This document shows positions 8,473 to 16,900 of a stretch of 64,000 nt of DNA, piece after piece; the stretch's first letter is position 1, and every line of letters begins with the position of its first letter. The position numbers and the translations under genes are program-made. The DNA comes from Butyrivibrio sp. INlla21 (GTDB lineage: Bacteria > Bacillota > Clostridia > Lachnospirales > Lachnospiraceae): contig NZ_FPCC01000008.1 in the NCBI RefSeq assembly GCF_900116875.1, positions 82,334-146,333 on the forward strand, written 5' to 3'. The notes below the pieces were generated by a model, which saw only the letters and a program-made list of their open reading frames with translations, made no database searches and had not been told where the DNA came from.

Positions 8473-9434
8473 GCTCTCCAATTGTTTAATTCATCAAAGA
8501 AAAGCGGCGTTCCGCCGGTATGGATAAAAAGAATATTCTTATCCGCCAGGTTATTTTTCCTGATGTAATCCTTCATTCCGCAAAATGCCTTGCCTGTGTA
8601 TGTTACGTCAAGCGGCATTCCGTATTTTATCATGGCATCTTTAATAGTATTCTCGATGTCTTTGTTTTCTTTGCCATAACCATCACCTGTATAGTCGTCA
8701 ATGAATATGGTTTTTTCTTCTACATCTTTCCTGTCAAAAGAGATCTCTTTTGCCTCAAGATATTCGTATATACTATCAAGCACTACATCTCGGCCTCTGG
8801 GGTTCTTCCTTGCTATGCTGATGCCGATGATCTTCCTGTCCTTAGAAACGTCGTCCTTTCTTATTTCCAGTATCTGCCCGCACACAAGCCCTGCATGGGT
8901 GGTCCCTGTGCCGGATGCAAAAAAGATATAGTCAAAATGTATTCCGGTTTCTTTTTCGTAATCAGCTATCTCATCATAGCACCTGACATAGGCTTCCGTA
9001 CCGATATTGCCGTGACCTCCGCCCATTATGAAATATGGGTTCTTACCTTCTTTTCTAAGGCGCTCAAGCTCTGACTCTATTGTGTCATGGACTTTTTCAA
9101 CAGGAACTGTTATTATCTGTGCCCCAAAAAGTTCCATGAGGACACTGTTGTATGTTGTATCGCTCACTTCCTCAGGTCCTATGATAACGCAGGGGATGTT
9201 CCTTGCTGCTGCCATATTGGCTACGACTCTGCAATGATTGGAATGGCTGCTTCCGTACGTTACGACCACATCTGCGCCAAGTCTGTCTATTTCTTCAAAA
9301 AACAACAGAGCTTTTCTTGCCTTGTTGCCGCCAAAAGAGTAGGGAATCATGTCCTCTCTTTTGACATAAAGGGAAGAAAGCTCGTTATCATCAAGTTTGT
9401 GTATCGGTGTGGGTTTGATGCTTCCTGTATTCAT
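8469..9434 (-). CDS. PLP enzyme of the D-cysteine desulfhydrase / ACC deaminase family
   Basis: A 321-residue fold-type II PLP enzyme. The KPTPIHKLDD opening and VKREDMIPYSFGGNKARK segment place the PLP lysine in GGNKARK, as in ACC deaminase and D-cysteine desulfhydrase (DcyD). TYGSSHSNHCR is the substrate loop and ASGTGTTHAGLVCG the phosphate-binding glycine loop. Known members eliminate or deaminate small amino acids; some relatives act as racemases or ammonia-lyases. The ATG at 9434 follows GGAGG at six bases and overlaps the sugar-transferase gene by 44 bases. Such a gene is out of place in central metabolism here and most likely prepares an amino-acid-derived group for the coupled ATP-grasp ligase. 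The exact reaction is unknown. Confidence 0.8.
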   Translation of the reverse strand: MNTGSIKPTPIHKLDDNELSSLYVKREDMIPYSFGGNKARKALLFFEEIDRLGADVVVTYGSSHSNHCRVVANMAAARNIPCVIIGPEEVSDTTYNSVLMELFGAQIITVPVEKVHDTIESELERLRKEGKNPYFIMGGGHGNIGTEAYVRCYDEIADYEKETGIHFDYIFFASGTGTTHAGLVCGQILEIRKDDVSKDRKIIGISIARKNPRGRDVVLDSIYEYLEAKEISFDRKDVEEKTIFIDDYTGDGYGKENKDIENTIKDAMIKYGMPLDVTYTGKAFCGMKDYIRKNNLADKNILFIHTGGTPLFFDELNNWRA

Positions 9435-10029
9435 CAAAATCCTCCAGTGCGTTTAATGCAACTCCTTCGCTGTGAAGAACTGCCTTTACGGTATCTATTA
9501 TAACCTTAATATCAGTCAAAAAGGATAAATGTTCTACATACCATACGTCGTATTCAAATTTCTTTTCCCAGGATATGGCGTTCCTGCCGTGAGCCTGCGC
9601 CCATCCGGTGAGCCCGGGTCTGATGCTGTGACGAAGTCTCTCTCGCTCGTTGTAATAGGGAAGATATTTAACAAGAAGGGGGCGCGGCCCGATAAAAGAC
9701 ATGTCGCCCTTTAGGATGTTAAAAAACTCAGGGAGCTCGTCAAGGCTTGTCTTTCTAAGGAAACTACCAAAGCTCGTAAGTCTCACTTCATCGGGAAGAA
9801 GCTCGCCGTTTGCATCCCTTGCATCTGTCATGGTCCTGAATTTGTACATGTTGAATATCTTCTCGTCCTTGCCGGGACGTGCCTGCTTAAAGAGCACAGG
9901 GCTTCCGAGCTTGGTTCTTACAAGGATCGCCACGATCGCATAGAGCCAGCAAAAGCACACTATCACAAGAAGCGATAAGATTATATCGATAAATCTCTTG
10001 ATATATTTGGCGTAGAATGAATTAACCAT
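9391..10029 (-). CDS. PglC-like undecaprenyl-phosphate phosphoglycosyl transferase
   Basis: A 212-residue monotopic phosphoglycosyl transferase. One re-entrant hydrophobic segment (residues about 13-36) is followed by the family core KFRTMTDARD, the catalytic Asp-Glu pair in TSLDELPEFFNI, and GDMSFIGPRPLLVKYL. This short form, with no extra N-terminal membrane domain, matches Campylobacter PglC, which transfers phospho-diacetylbacillosamine to undecaprenyl phosphate. The ATG at 10029 has GGAG seven bases upstream; the frame extends 39 bases further up without a ribosome site. A perfect TATAAT lies at the end of the ATPase gene just upstream but has a poor -35 partner. It would start the glycan assembled by the third operon. 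Confidence 0.88.
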   Translation of the reverse strand: MVNSFYAKYIKRFIDIILSLLVIVCFCWLYAIVAILVRTKLGSPVLFKQARPGKDEKIFNMYKFRTMTDARDANGELLPDEVRLTSFGSFLRKTSLDELPEFFNILKGDMSFIGPRPLLVKYLPYYNERERLRHSIRPGLTGWAQAHGRNAISWEKKFEYDVWYVEHLSFLTDIKVIIDTVKAVLHSEGVALNALEDFDEYRKHQTHTDTQT

Positions 10030-10064
10030 TTTAACTCCGTTCAACAATACTTTTATTATAAAGA

Positions 10065-11105
10065 TCACATGTCTGCGTGTAATTTGACATACTCATCAAA
10101 TCTAGGCAAAAGAAGTGATATATAACCGTACTGAGCTGTGCTGATAACGCCTTTCCTCTTGAGCCTGTCTCTGTACACGGAAAACTGCGGCGTTGTCATG
10201 TTAAGCTGCTTTCTTATCTTGCCAACATTGGTCTCTTTGCTTATAGCAATATAGCCTACCACTTTTTTGTCAGTTTCTGACATTTCAGACCATATTTTAT
10301 CATAAATATACTCATCAAGATACTGATCATATTGCGGAAGTACATCATCTATTTCCTTGCTCTTACTCTCCCACATGAGATACCCAAGTACCTGGAAGGC
10401 AAATGAATAACCCTTTGTGAGCTTCGCCATATGCTCCGCCTTCTCACTTTCAATATCAAATGTTTTTTTATAATGTGAGACAATTGCTGTGTAATTAAGC
10501 GGGTCCATTATAATTTTGGGTGCCCTGTAAAGGAAGGTAAGTGTCTTTTCATTCTGAAGATTATAGAGATTATCATACAGTCCCGTCATGATCAAAAAGA
10601 CATTATACCCACGCCTTAGATATATCTGAATAGCCGCTGCAAATACTTTTACATTGTCATTGTTGGTAACTTCATCGACTGTGACAAGTAATCTCTTTCC
10701 GGCCTTTGTTATGTGCTCAAGCATTCTGTTAACGGCAACTTCCACATCGGTTATGGGAGCGGCATTTTCAAATGAAACTCCAAGCCCAAGAGCTGAGAAG
10801 TCGAGCTTAGCCTTTACAAAAAGTGCATGAAGCTCCGGGACTGCATATAATGTAGCCGCAAGCCCTTCCAGCATATCCCGCTCCGGGCTTATCTCCACAA
10901 CTATCCAGTCCTTTTCCTTCCTGAGTTTCTCGGAAATATCCGTCATCATGACGGTCTTGCCGGAGCCCCTGATTCCCGTCAGCATGTATACATGATTGGC
11001 AGGTCTGTCTGCCCTGAAGGTTTCCAGGATCTGATTGGTCTGAGTCAGTCTTGATATGTATTGAGTTGGAAGTGTTCCGAAGGATATTGAAAACGGATTC
11101 TGCAT
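10065..11105 (-). CDS. AAA+ ATPase with C-terminal winged helix (ORC/Cdc6-like)
   Basis: A 346-residue protein with Walker A GIRGSGKT at residues 44-51, Walker B LLVTVDEV near residue 140, an arginine-containing sensor region, and a C-terminal winged-helix-like segment (GKIRKQLNMTTPQFSVYRDR, residues about 300-320). This is the architecture of archaeal-type ORC/Cdc6 or DUF-class STAND ATPases common in Firmicutes; a DNA-binding or signalling role is possible. The start ATG at 11105 follows GGAGG; an ATG 12 bases earlier overlaps that site and is unlikely. It is the first gene behind a strong promoter and a repeat-rich leader, 35 bases ahead of the PglC-like gene, so it may control or merely precede the third glycan operon. 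Function is not established. Confidence 0.75.
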   Translation of the reverse strand: MQNPFSISFGTLPTQYISRLTQTNQILETFRADRPANHVYMLTGIRGSGKTVMMTDISEKLRKEKDWIVVEISPERDMLEGLAATLYAVPELHALFVKAKLDFSALGLGVSFENAAPITDVEVAVNRMLEHITKAGKRLLVTVDEVTNNDNVKVFAAAIQIYLRRGYNVFLIMTGLYDNLYNLQNEKTLTFLYRAPKIIMDPLNYTAIVSHYKKTFDIESEKAEHMAKLTKGYSFAFQVLGYLMWESKSKEIDDVLPQYDQYLDEYIYDKIWSEMSETDKKVVGYIAISKETNVGKIRKQLNMTTPQFSVYRDRLKRKGVISTAQYGYISLLLPRFDEYVKLHADM

Positions 11106-11121
11106 ATCTACCTCCATCTGT

Positions 11122-11202
11122 TTCTTTTATATCTTTTATGTTCTTTTATATCTTTTTATATGTACAAAAAGTCTTTATATTCTTTTATATCTTTTTATAT
11201 CT
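11122..11202 (-). repeat. Purine-rich tandem repeats in the leader of the ATPase gene
   Basis: Read on the minus strand, the stretch between promoter and ribosome site holds about seven copies of a unit close to GATATAAAAA or ATATAAAAGA, spaced at roughly 10 bases, in two blocks split by a short T-run (GACTTTTTGTAC). The copies are imperfect. Ten-base spacing could place protein contacts on one face of the DNA, or the repeats could act in the mRNA leader. They could also simply be slippage-prone simple sequence. No known operator is recognised. Confidence 0.7.
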
Positions 11203-11205
11203 ATT

Positions 11206-11234
11206 AATATACATTCATCCCATACTCAAGTCAA
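11206..11234 (-). promoter_or_regulatory. Sigma-A type promoter for the ATPase and third glycan operon
   Basis: On the minus strand TTGACT (11229-11234) is followed after exactly 17 bases by TATATT (11206-11211). It lies just below the terminator of the toxin operon and upstream of the repeat-rich leader. Transcription would begin near 11199, giving a leader of about 95 bases. Predicted from consensus only. Confidence 0.65.
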
Positions 11235-11241
11235 ACGCACT

Positions 11242-11274
11242 AAAAAGAGCAATCAGCTTTATCGCTGATTGCTC
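11242..11274 (-). terminator. Rho-independent terminator of the toxin operon
   Basis: An 11-base perfect stem (GAGCAATCAGC with GCTGATTGCTC) and a six-base loop is followed on the minus strand by TTTTT. It lies 17 bases beyond the stop of the lipoprotein gene. Nearly the same element recurs at 20309-20341. Confidence 0.85.
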
Positions 11275-11291
11275 CCATTAACTGATTCCTT

Positions 11292-12080
11292 TTAATTATT
11301 TTTCATAACTGTTTCCCAATCTTGGGGAGCTTCATCAGTAATCACGAAGGGATGATGTGCACTCATTCCCAAAAATTCGCTGATAACGCTCCAGGATGAT
11401 ACAATATACCATTTCTCACCGTAACGAGCCACTGTCGGGAAATAATAAAAAGTCTTGTCTCCAACATCTGCCAATACCGCAACACAAACAACCTCATCAG
11501 CGCCATAACAGTCGCCTTCTATTTCAACTCTCTTATTATACTCTTCAGTTGGACAGATACTTCCAATCATCTCTTCCGGTGTTGAAAAGCGAATATTCTT
11601 TATATTTGTAAAATCCTTGTATTTTTCATTATTATATATATCCAAAAACTCATTAATATCGTCATCATCCTTCAGCGGGATATTTACTCCGAATTCAATA
11701 TCATCACCCATAACATAGTAGCTAATAGCCATATAAAGGAGGCCACTTTCCTTGCTGTGCAATCCGACTACATTTGAAGAAACATAAAACTCATTATCAG
11801 AAGGGAGCTTAACCGCAAATGCCGGGTTAAAAGCTCTAAATCTTCTGAGCATACCATCATACTTATAATGTTCCGCCTGTGTCTCCCATGCATATGACTT
11901 GAGCATCTTATCAAAGTTCAAATCCCTTAATCCTTCGACAAAAGATGTCGCTGCTTCTTCTGCAGTCTTAAAGCCATCACCTTCGTATTGTGTTTCCTTA
12001 GCGCCTATGCCGTTTGATCCGCATCCCATCAACAACGCACATACCAGCATTAACGCTACAACTCCCTTAAATAGCTTCAT
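11292..12080 (-). CDS. Predicted lipoprotein of the toxin operon, function unknown
   Basis: A 262-residue protein with a lipoprotein signal: MKLFKGVVALMLVCALLMGC, with lipobox LMGC and the cysteine at residue 20. The mature part has an N-terminal helix (FKTAEEAATSFVEGLRDLNF) followed by an alpha+beta region ending FPTVARYGEKWYIVSS, a pattern seen in NTF2-like or DUF4878-type lipoproteins; I do not recognise a specific family. It should sit on the outer face of the cytoplasmic membrane. The ATG follows GGGAGG. As last gene of the toxin operon it may be an accessory or surface-protective protein. Role inferred from position only. Confidence 0.75.
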   Translation of the reverse strand: MKLFKGVVALMLVCALLMGCGSNGIGAKETQYEGDGFKTAEEAATSFVEGLRDLNFDKMLKSYAWETQAEHYKYDGMLRRFRAFNPAFAVKLPSDNEFYVSSNVVGLHSKESGLLYMAISYYVMGDDIEFGVNIPLKDDDDINEFLDIYNNEKYKDFTNIKNIRFSTPEEMIGSICPTEEYNKRVEIEGDCYGADEVVCVAVLADVGDKTFYYFPTVARYGEKWYIVSSWSVISEFLGMSAHHPFVITDEAPQDWETVMKNN

Positions 12081-12105
12081 TTCATCTTACCTCCCAATAC
12101 CAAAC

Positions 12106-12207
12106 TCACAGCTTAATTATATTTAAAAGTATTTCAACGATTAAAAAGACCACAATCATCACTACTACAATTCGGTTTATCGTAGGTGCTTTAGCAATTT
12201 TCTCCCC
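12106..12207 (-). other. Unassigned hydrophobic reading frame after the membrane/TPR gene
   Basis: Directly after the stop codon at 12191, the neighbouring frame is open from 12207 to a TGA at 12106. It encodes a run that would make a single transmembrane helix (INRIVVVMIVVFLIVEILL). It has no ATG with a ribosome site: the codon after AGGGGAGAAA is ATT. Removing one base from the GGGGAGAAAA run would join it to the upstream protein as a C-terminal anchor. It is therefore either a frameshifted tail, a slippage product, or a small peptide with a rare start. Confidence 0.3.
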
Positions 12208-13105
12208 TTACAGAATAGTTATCTAACACGTCAGGCGATGTTCCGGGTTCAAAGGCATCTTCCAACGCTTTCTTATACCACATAGCTCCGCCATTTTCCA
12301 ATACATATTTTTTGTATTCAAGCGCCTTATCCCTATCTCCCATCTTATTTAATAAATGATACAGATAGTACGCTATCGAAACCTCACGAAGCGGATATTG
12401 AGCCGTGCTGAAATAGGAACTAAGCATATTATAAAGTTCCTGAAACTTCTCTTGTTTTAATAATAATGAAATGTCAGCATTTAAAGACATTCTATCGTAT
12501 AGTTTCGCAGCTATACTGTAACGGGAAAGCTTTTTAGAAAGCTTATTAGCAGTAATGACGCACTCATTCAATATATCAAACTCATTATAGTATTCAGCAA
12601 TGAGAGAAATCAGATATTGTCGATACAGAATGCTTACAGCAGAATTACAATTACTGTCGATAAGTCTGATTATTTTTGCAGTATCATCAAACCTCCCCAT
12701 ATTCGCCAAAGCACTGCCTGCCTCCAAATATAGCGCCGCAGGGGTTATACGTTTATTTCTTAATAGTGGTAAATAATAGTAGATTCGTGAAAGGCCTTTA
12801 TCAGCACAGCAATCATCAAAAATATATCTAGTCAGTTCATTTCCAAAAGCCTTTTTACGCTTTGAATATAATAATAAAAAAGAAGCCATCGAAATACCAA
12901 AAATGAGTATTAAAAAATCATCTTCTTTTATTATCAACTTCAAAATAAAGAAAACAGCAATATGGCAAAATAATATTATGTTTATAATTGATCTATATGC
13001 AAAAAAATTCTTTGCAATAGCATCAATCCGATCCTTTTCTTCTTTATCATCAATAGGTCCGATTATTTCAAGTATTTCATCTATCAATTCTATACTTTTC
13101 TTCAT
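12191..13105 (-). CDS. Membrane protein with C-terminal helical repeats, toxin operon
   Basis: A 304-residue protein not assigned to a family. After a short charged N-terminus (MKKSIELIDEILEIIGPIDD) two hydrophobic helices follow (about residues 38-58 and 63-82). The remainder is a helical region with TPR/Sel1-like spacing (AALYLEAGSALANMGRFDDT, then YYLYHLLNKMGDRDKALEYK). The ATG at 13105 has AGGAAA nine bases upstream; an extension to 13186 would overlap the preceding gene and lacks a ribosome site. It follows the putative immunity gene, so a second immunity or export-associated role is possible. The C-terminus may have lost a membrane anchor by frameshift (see 12106-12207). Confidence 0.7.
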   Translation of the reverse strand: MKKSIELIDEILEIIGPIDDKEEKDRIDAIAKNFFAYRSIINIILFCHIAVFFILKLIIKEDDFLILIFGISMASFLLLYSKRKKAFGNELTRYIFDDCCADKGLSRIYYYLPLLRNKRITPAALYLEAGSALANMGRFDDTAKIIRLIDSNCNSAVSILYRQYLISLIAEYYNEFDILNECVITANKLSKKLSRYSIAAKLYDRMSLNADISLLLKQEKFQELYNMLSSYFSTAQYPLREVSIAYYLYHLLNKMGDRDKALEYKKYVLENGGAMWYKKALEDAFEPGTSPDVLDNYSVRGENC

Positions 13106-13145
13106 ACTTACGTTTCCTTTGATACTCTGCAACGAGTCGCTATGC

Positions 13146-13931
13146 TTAAAACACACATCTATCCTCTGTTTTTGTGGAAGAAGCATGTAGTGATAGTCCT
13201 AATGATTCAAACCGATCTTTTGATAGCGCAACCAGGCAGCTATGATATATAAATTGTTTCTCATCGCCATCTGACCACAGTCTTAAAATTGTTTTTAAAG
13301 TATTGATTGCGCCTGTTTTTCCCTGCACTATCGCAAAATAATCAATTCCTCTATTTTCATAAAGCATTTTAGTGCCTTCACATTCTAAAAGTGTAGTTGC
13401 ATAAAAAGCGGTTATTTTTATTAACTCATCCTTTATCTCAGAAAAATCTTTATTTCTTTCTGCATCTACATGCGCAACTACAATCCCAAGTTTATCCATG
13501 ATATCTGCTGTATTATCAATATTATTCTCATTGTAGAATTTTCTAGACAAGTCTTTATAATTATTTAGCAGATAGCCATGTTCAAAAGAATGGAATCGAG
13601 GCTTTTTTTCATCCTCCTCAAAGAGTTTGTATCCCTTCTCACGCATAATTAGTGCAAACTCAGTAATGGCGCTTCGAAATGAATCTTGATTATCTTTCTC
13701 GAAAGCTATTGTCTCATTTAATCCTGCCGCCCTCAGAACAAGTTCATTTTTACCTACAAATTCATATTCGATATCAAAGCCTTGAACATATAAATCATCT
13801 ATTTTTTTCTCATAATTTATGAGTGTTCTCTTATAAAAACCACCAGAAGCAATCTTTCCTATATCAAATCCATGTTCTTTAGCCTCTGGCCCCATTATTT
13901 CTTTGATAATCTTTTTGTATTGTATGGCCAT
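13146..13931 (-). CDS. Putative immunity protein for the Rhs toxin
   Basis: A 261-residue soluble, charged protein (MAIQYKKIIKEIMGPEAKEH) without signal peptide or membrane segment. I recognise no family. The ATG at 13931 comes one base after the toxin stop codon and uses a GGAGG placed inside the toxin's last codons, so production is tightly coupled to the toxin. In polymorphic toxin loci the gene immediately downstream usually encodes the cognate cytosolic immunity protein, which would fit a nuclease toxin. A longer frame to 13952 exists but ignores this ribosome site. Assignment rests on position. Confidence 0.7.
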   Translation of the reverse strand: MAIQYKKIIKEIMGPEAKEHGFDIGKIASGGFYKRTLINYEKKIDDLYVQGFDIEYEFVGKNELVLRAAGLNETIAFEKDNQDSFRSAITEFALIMREKGYKLFEEDEKKPRFHSFEHGYLLNNYKDLSRKFYNENNIDNTADIMDKLGIVVAHVDAERNKDFSEIKDELIKITAFYATTLLECEGTKMLYENRGIDYFAIVQGKTGAINTLKTILRLWSDGDEKQFIYHSCLVALSKDRFESLGLSLHASSTKTEDRCVF

Positions 13932-13932
13932 A

Positions 13933-16900
13933 TTATCCTCCGCAATTCTCATTTACATTAAGTACACCCATCAAATTAGTTCCAAGAGAAAGAGCGCCTA
14001 ATTGATTTGCAAACTTTGATGCATACTCTATCAGTATGGGGGCTAAAGCAATCGCAGCTTCCCCTAAGGCAGCCGCAACAGCACCTCCAGCTAATAATAA
14101 TCCCAATACACCTGCAGTAGCTAAAACAGCCTTGCCCACTTGTTTTACACCAGAATAAATATGTTCCTTATATCTTTCCTCAATTTTTTCTTTGGAACAT
14201 GATGGAACCTCAATTCTTCGACCATTTGTATCTTTTGTATACTCATAAAAAACTAGTCCTTGATTCTTTCCTGTACCAGTATAGTAATGAATGTACTGTC
14301 CTGGATTTAAAACAGATTCAATATAAACATCATTGAATTTTTCATCATAGTTAATACCTTGATTTGCATATTCGCAACCAGTACTAAAACTGTTTCTATC
14401 ATCAGTATCCCACATTAGAACATACTGAGCTAGTTGCCCTTTTGCCATGGCATTCTTTATTTTTCCTAATGCCTTAAGTTCAGGATGCTCTTCATAGTAC
14501 TTGCTATTAGGATCGTAAGTAGAAGGCTTTATTTCATAGATTTCTGCTAAATTTTGATCAGGGTTTGCTATTAAAATATCAGCTTTTCTCCAAATACTCT
14601 GCATACCATTTCTATCCTCAAGAGGAACTTCGCCATGAATAACAAACTCAGCCTTTGCATTAGGTATATTAGCTACAGCATAACCTTCCAGAAATGTGTG
14701 CGCTTCTATCCCTTTTCCGAACACTCGAACCCACCATGGGATATTTCCTGTAGGGTCATAGAGTTCTATAGGGCTATTATAGCAATATTCATATAAATTC
14801 AATGATTCCGGATTACTGATATCCGTGAACATATAACTATCTCTGGAAGCAAATCTTCCTGTATTCGCATCATAGTACCTTGCCTGAGCATAATAACCAT
14901 CAGCTATTTCATCGTATTGATAACCGGTAAATGCAAATGGATGAATTATATTACCTTGCTTTGAGTAGCTTTCCCTATGTCTCTTACCTGTACTGGGATT
15001 AAGGCTTCTACCAAACTCATCATAAGCAAAAGCTGACAATACCGAACCGTCTGTACCAGTGAGATACATTCCCGTTCCAAGCTCATCTAACATATAATAA
15101 TAATCGTTGTCATGTTTTGACATAGAAATTACATTATCATCATATGTATATATCTCTACCTGATCATTAACAGAACGTTCAAGCAGATTGTGATATTCTC
15201 TTGTTAGATCCAACATATATTCAATGTTTTCTGTTGGATTAATGGCAGAAACGCGCTTTCCTATTCCATTATAGCTATATAATGCCTCACCTTTTATCGA
15301 ATCAGTAACCTTCACAAGCATATTTGTTGCATCATAAATAAATGTCTTTTCTACGACATCATTTACAATACTTTGTGATATATTCCCACGATTATCATAT
15401 GTATATAGTTTATGTTCAAACGGGGAAACTTCCTTATAAAGCCTGTCAAGTTCATCATAACTATATGTCGTGATATTTCCATCTTCAGTCATTCTGCTTC
15501 TATTTCCAAAAGCATCGTAGTTATAGCTCCTTAAAAGTGAACCATTAAGGCTTACGCTAGTAAGTCTTTTTTCAAGATCATATCCATAGGTATATGTTCC
15601 GGACATCTCACTAAAGTTCCTACGAGATCTATCAATACCAGTTCTATTTCCTTGAGCATCATAATTGTAAATGTATTTATCCAAAAGCCCATTGTCATCA
15701 TGCATCTCAAGGCTCTTAAGCAGACCTCCGGGAATGTAATCCATGATTTCCCTATTTGAATTAGGAAGACGTTTTTCAATAAGTCTATCAAACTCATCAT
15801 AGAAGTAAGAAGTCTTTTTATCACCGCTAATAAGTTCGCTTAATCTGCGCTTATTATCGTAGATATAATCTACTTTTTCACCGCTGGGATAAGTAATAGA
15901 TGATCTCTCATTTACTTTTCCGTAAGTATAAGATACTTTCTTTCCATTATAATCAGTTACAGAAATTGCTCTTCCAATAACATCTCTCGCAATCTCTGTA
16001 ATTCCCAACCAATCTGTAAACTTAGTAAGCTTTCCAAGTGCATTGTAAGAAAGCTCTACGCTTCTTCCATCTGCGTAGTTAATAGAGTTTACACGATTAT
16101 CCAGATCATATGTATATGTTGTCTTATAATTATCCTTATCTGTCTTTTTAATTAGTCTTCCGTAATGGTCATACTCAAAAGCTTCAGTGTACCCAAGCGC
16201 ATCTGTCAACATAGTAAGCTGTCCTGAAAGGTCATAGTCATAGATAGTGACGTGACCATCTTTTCCAACCGTAGGGAATATATCACCTTTTCGTTCTTCT
16301 TCACTTATAAGACCTTCAGCTCTATGAATGCTCTTAAGATTATCAAGGGCATCATAAGTATAGGCTGTCTCATTTCCAAGAGCATCAACTACACTCTTAA
16401 GGCGCCCTGAAGGTGTATATGTGTAAAGTGTTGTACTTGTTCCATCCGTAACCTTCGTAGCTCTGCCCATGGCATCATATTCATAAGATATATTTCTACC
16501 ATCGGAAGCTGTGACATTTAAGATGTGATCACCAAGGTCATATTCATAGCTTATCGTGTATCCGTCAGAAAAGCGTCTTTTTATAACCCTGCCTGCGAAA
16601 TCATATCTAAGCCTTTGCTCAAGTTTGTCACAGAAATATATAGCTGATAGTCTTCCGTTTTCATGTTCAAACCTGCGAACTCTTCCCGCCGCATCAGTTA
16701 TACTCTCTATATCTCCAAGCTTTGTATATGCATAACTTGTGGTATTTCCAAGAGGATCAATCTCTTTCACCACTCTTCCAAGAAAATCTACTTCTCTTGT
16801 ATATCTGTTTCCAAGAGCATCTGTTACTGCTATAAGATTCCTGTTTTCGTCGTACTCATAAGTCTTTGTATTTCCAAGAGCATCAGTCTCTGATGTAATA

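Noticed and set aside
10030..10068. Separate promoter for the PglC-like gene based on a perfect TATAAT near 10042
   Set aside because: No acceptable -35 sequence at 16-18 bases; it may contribute but cannot be supported alone.
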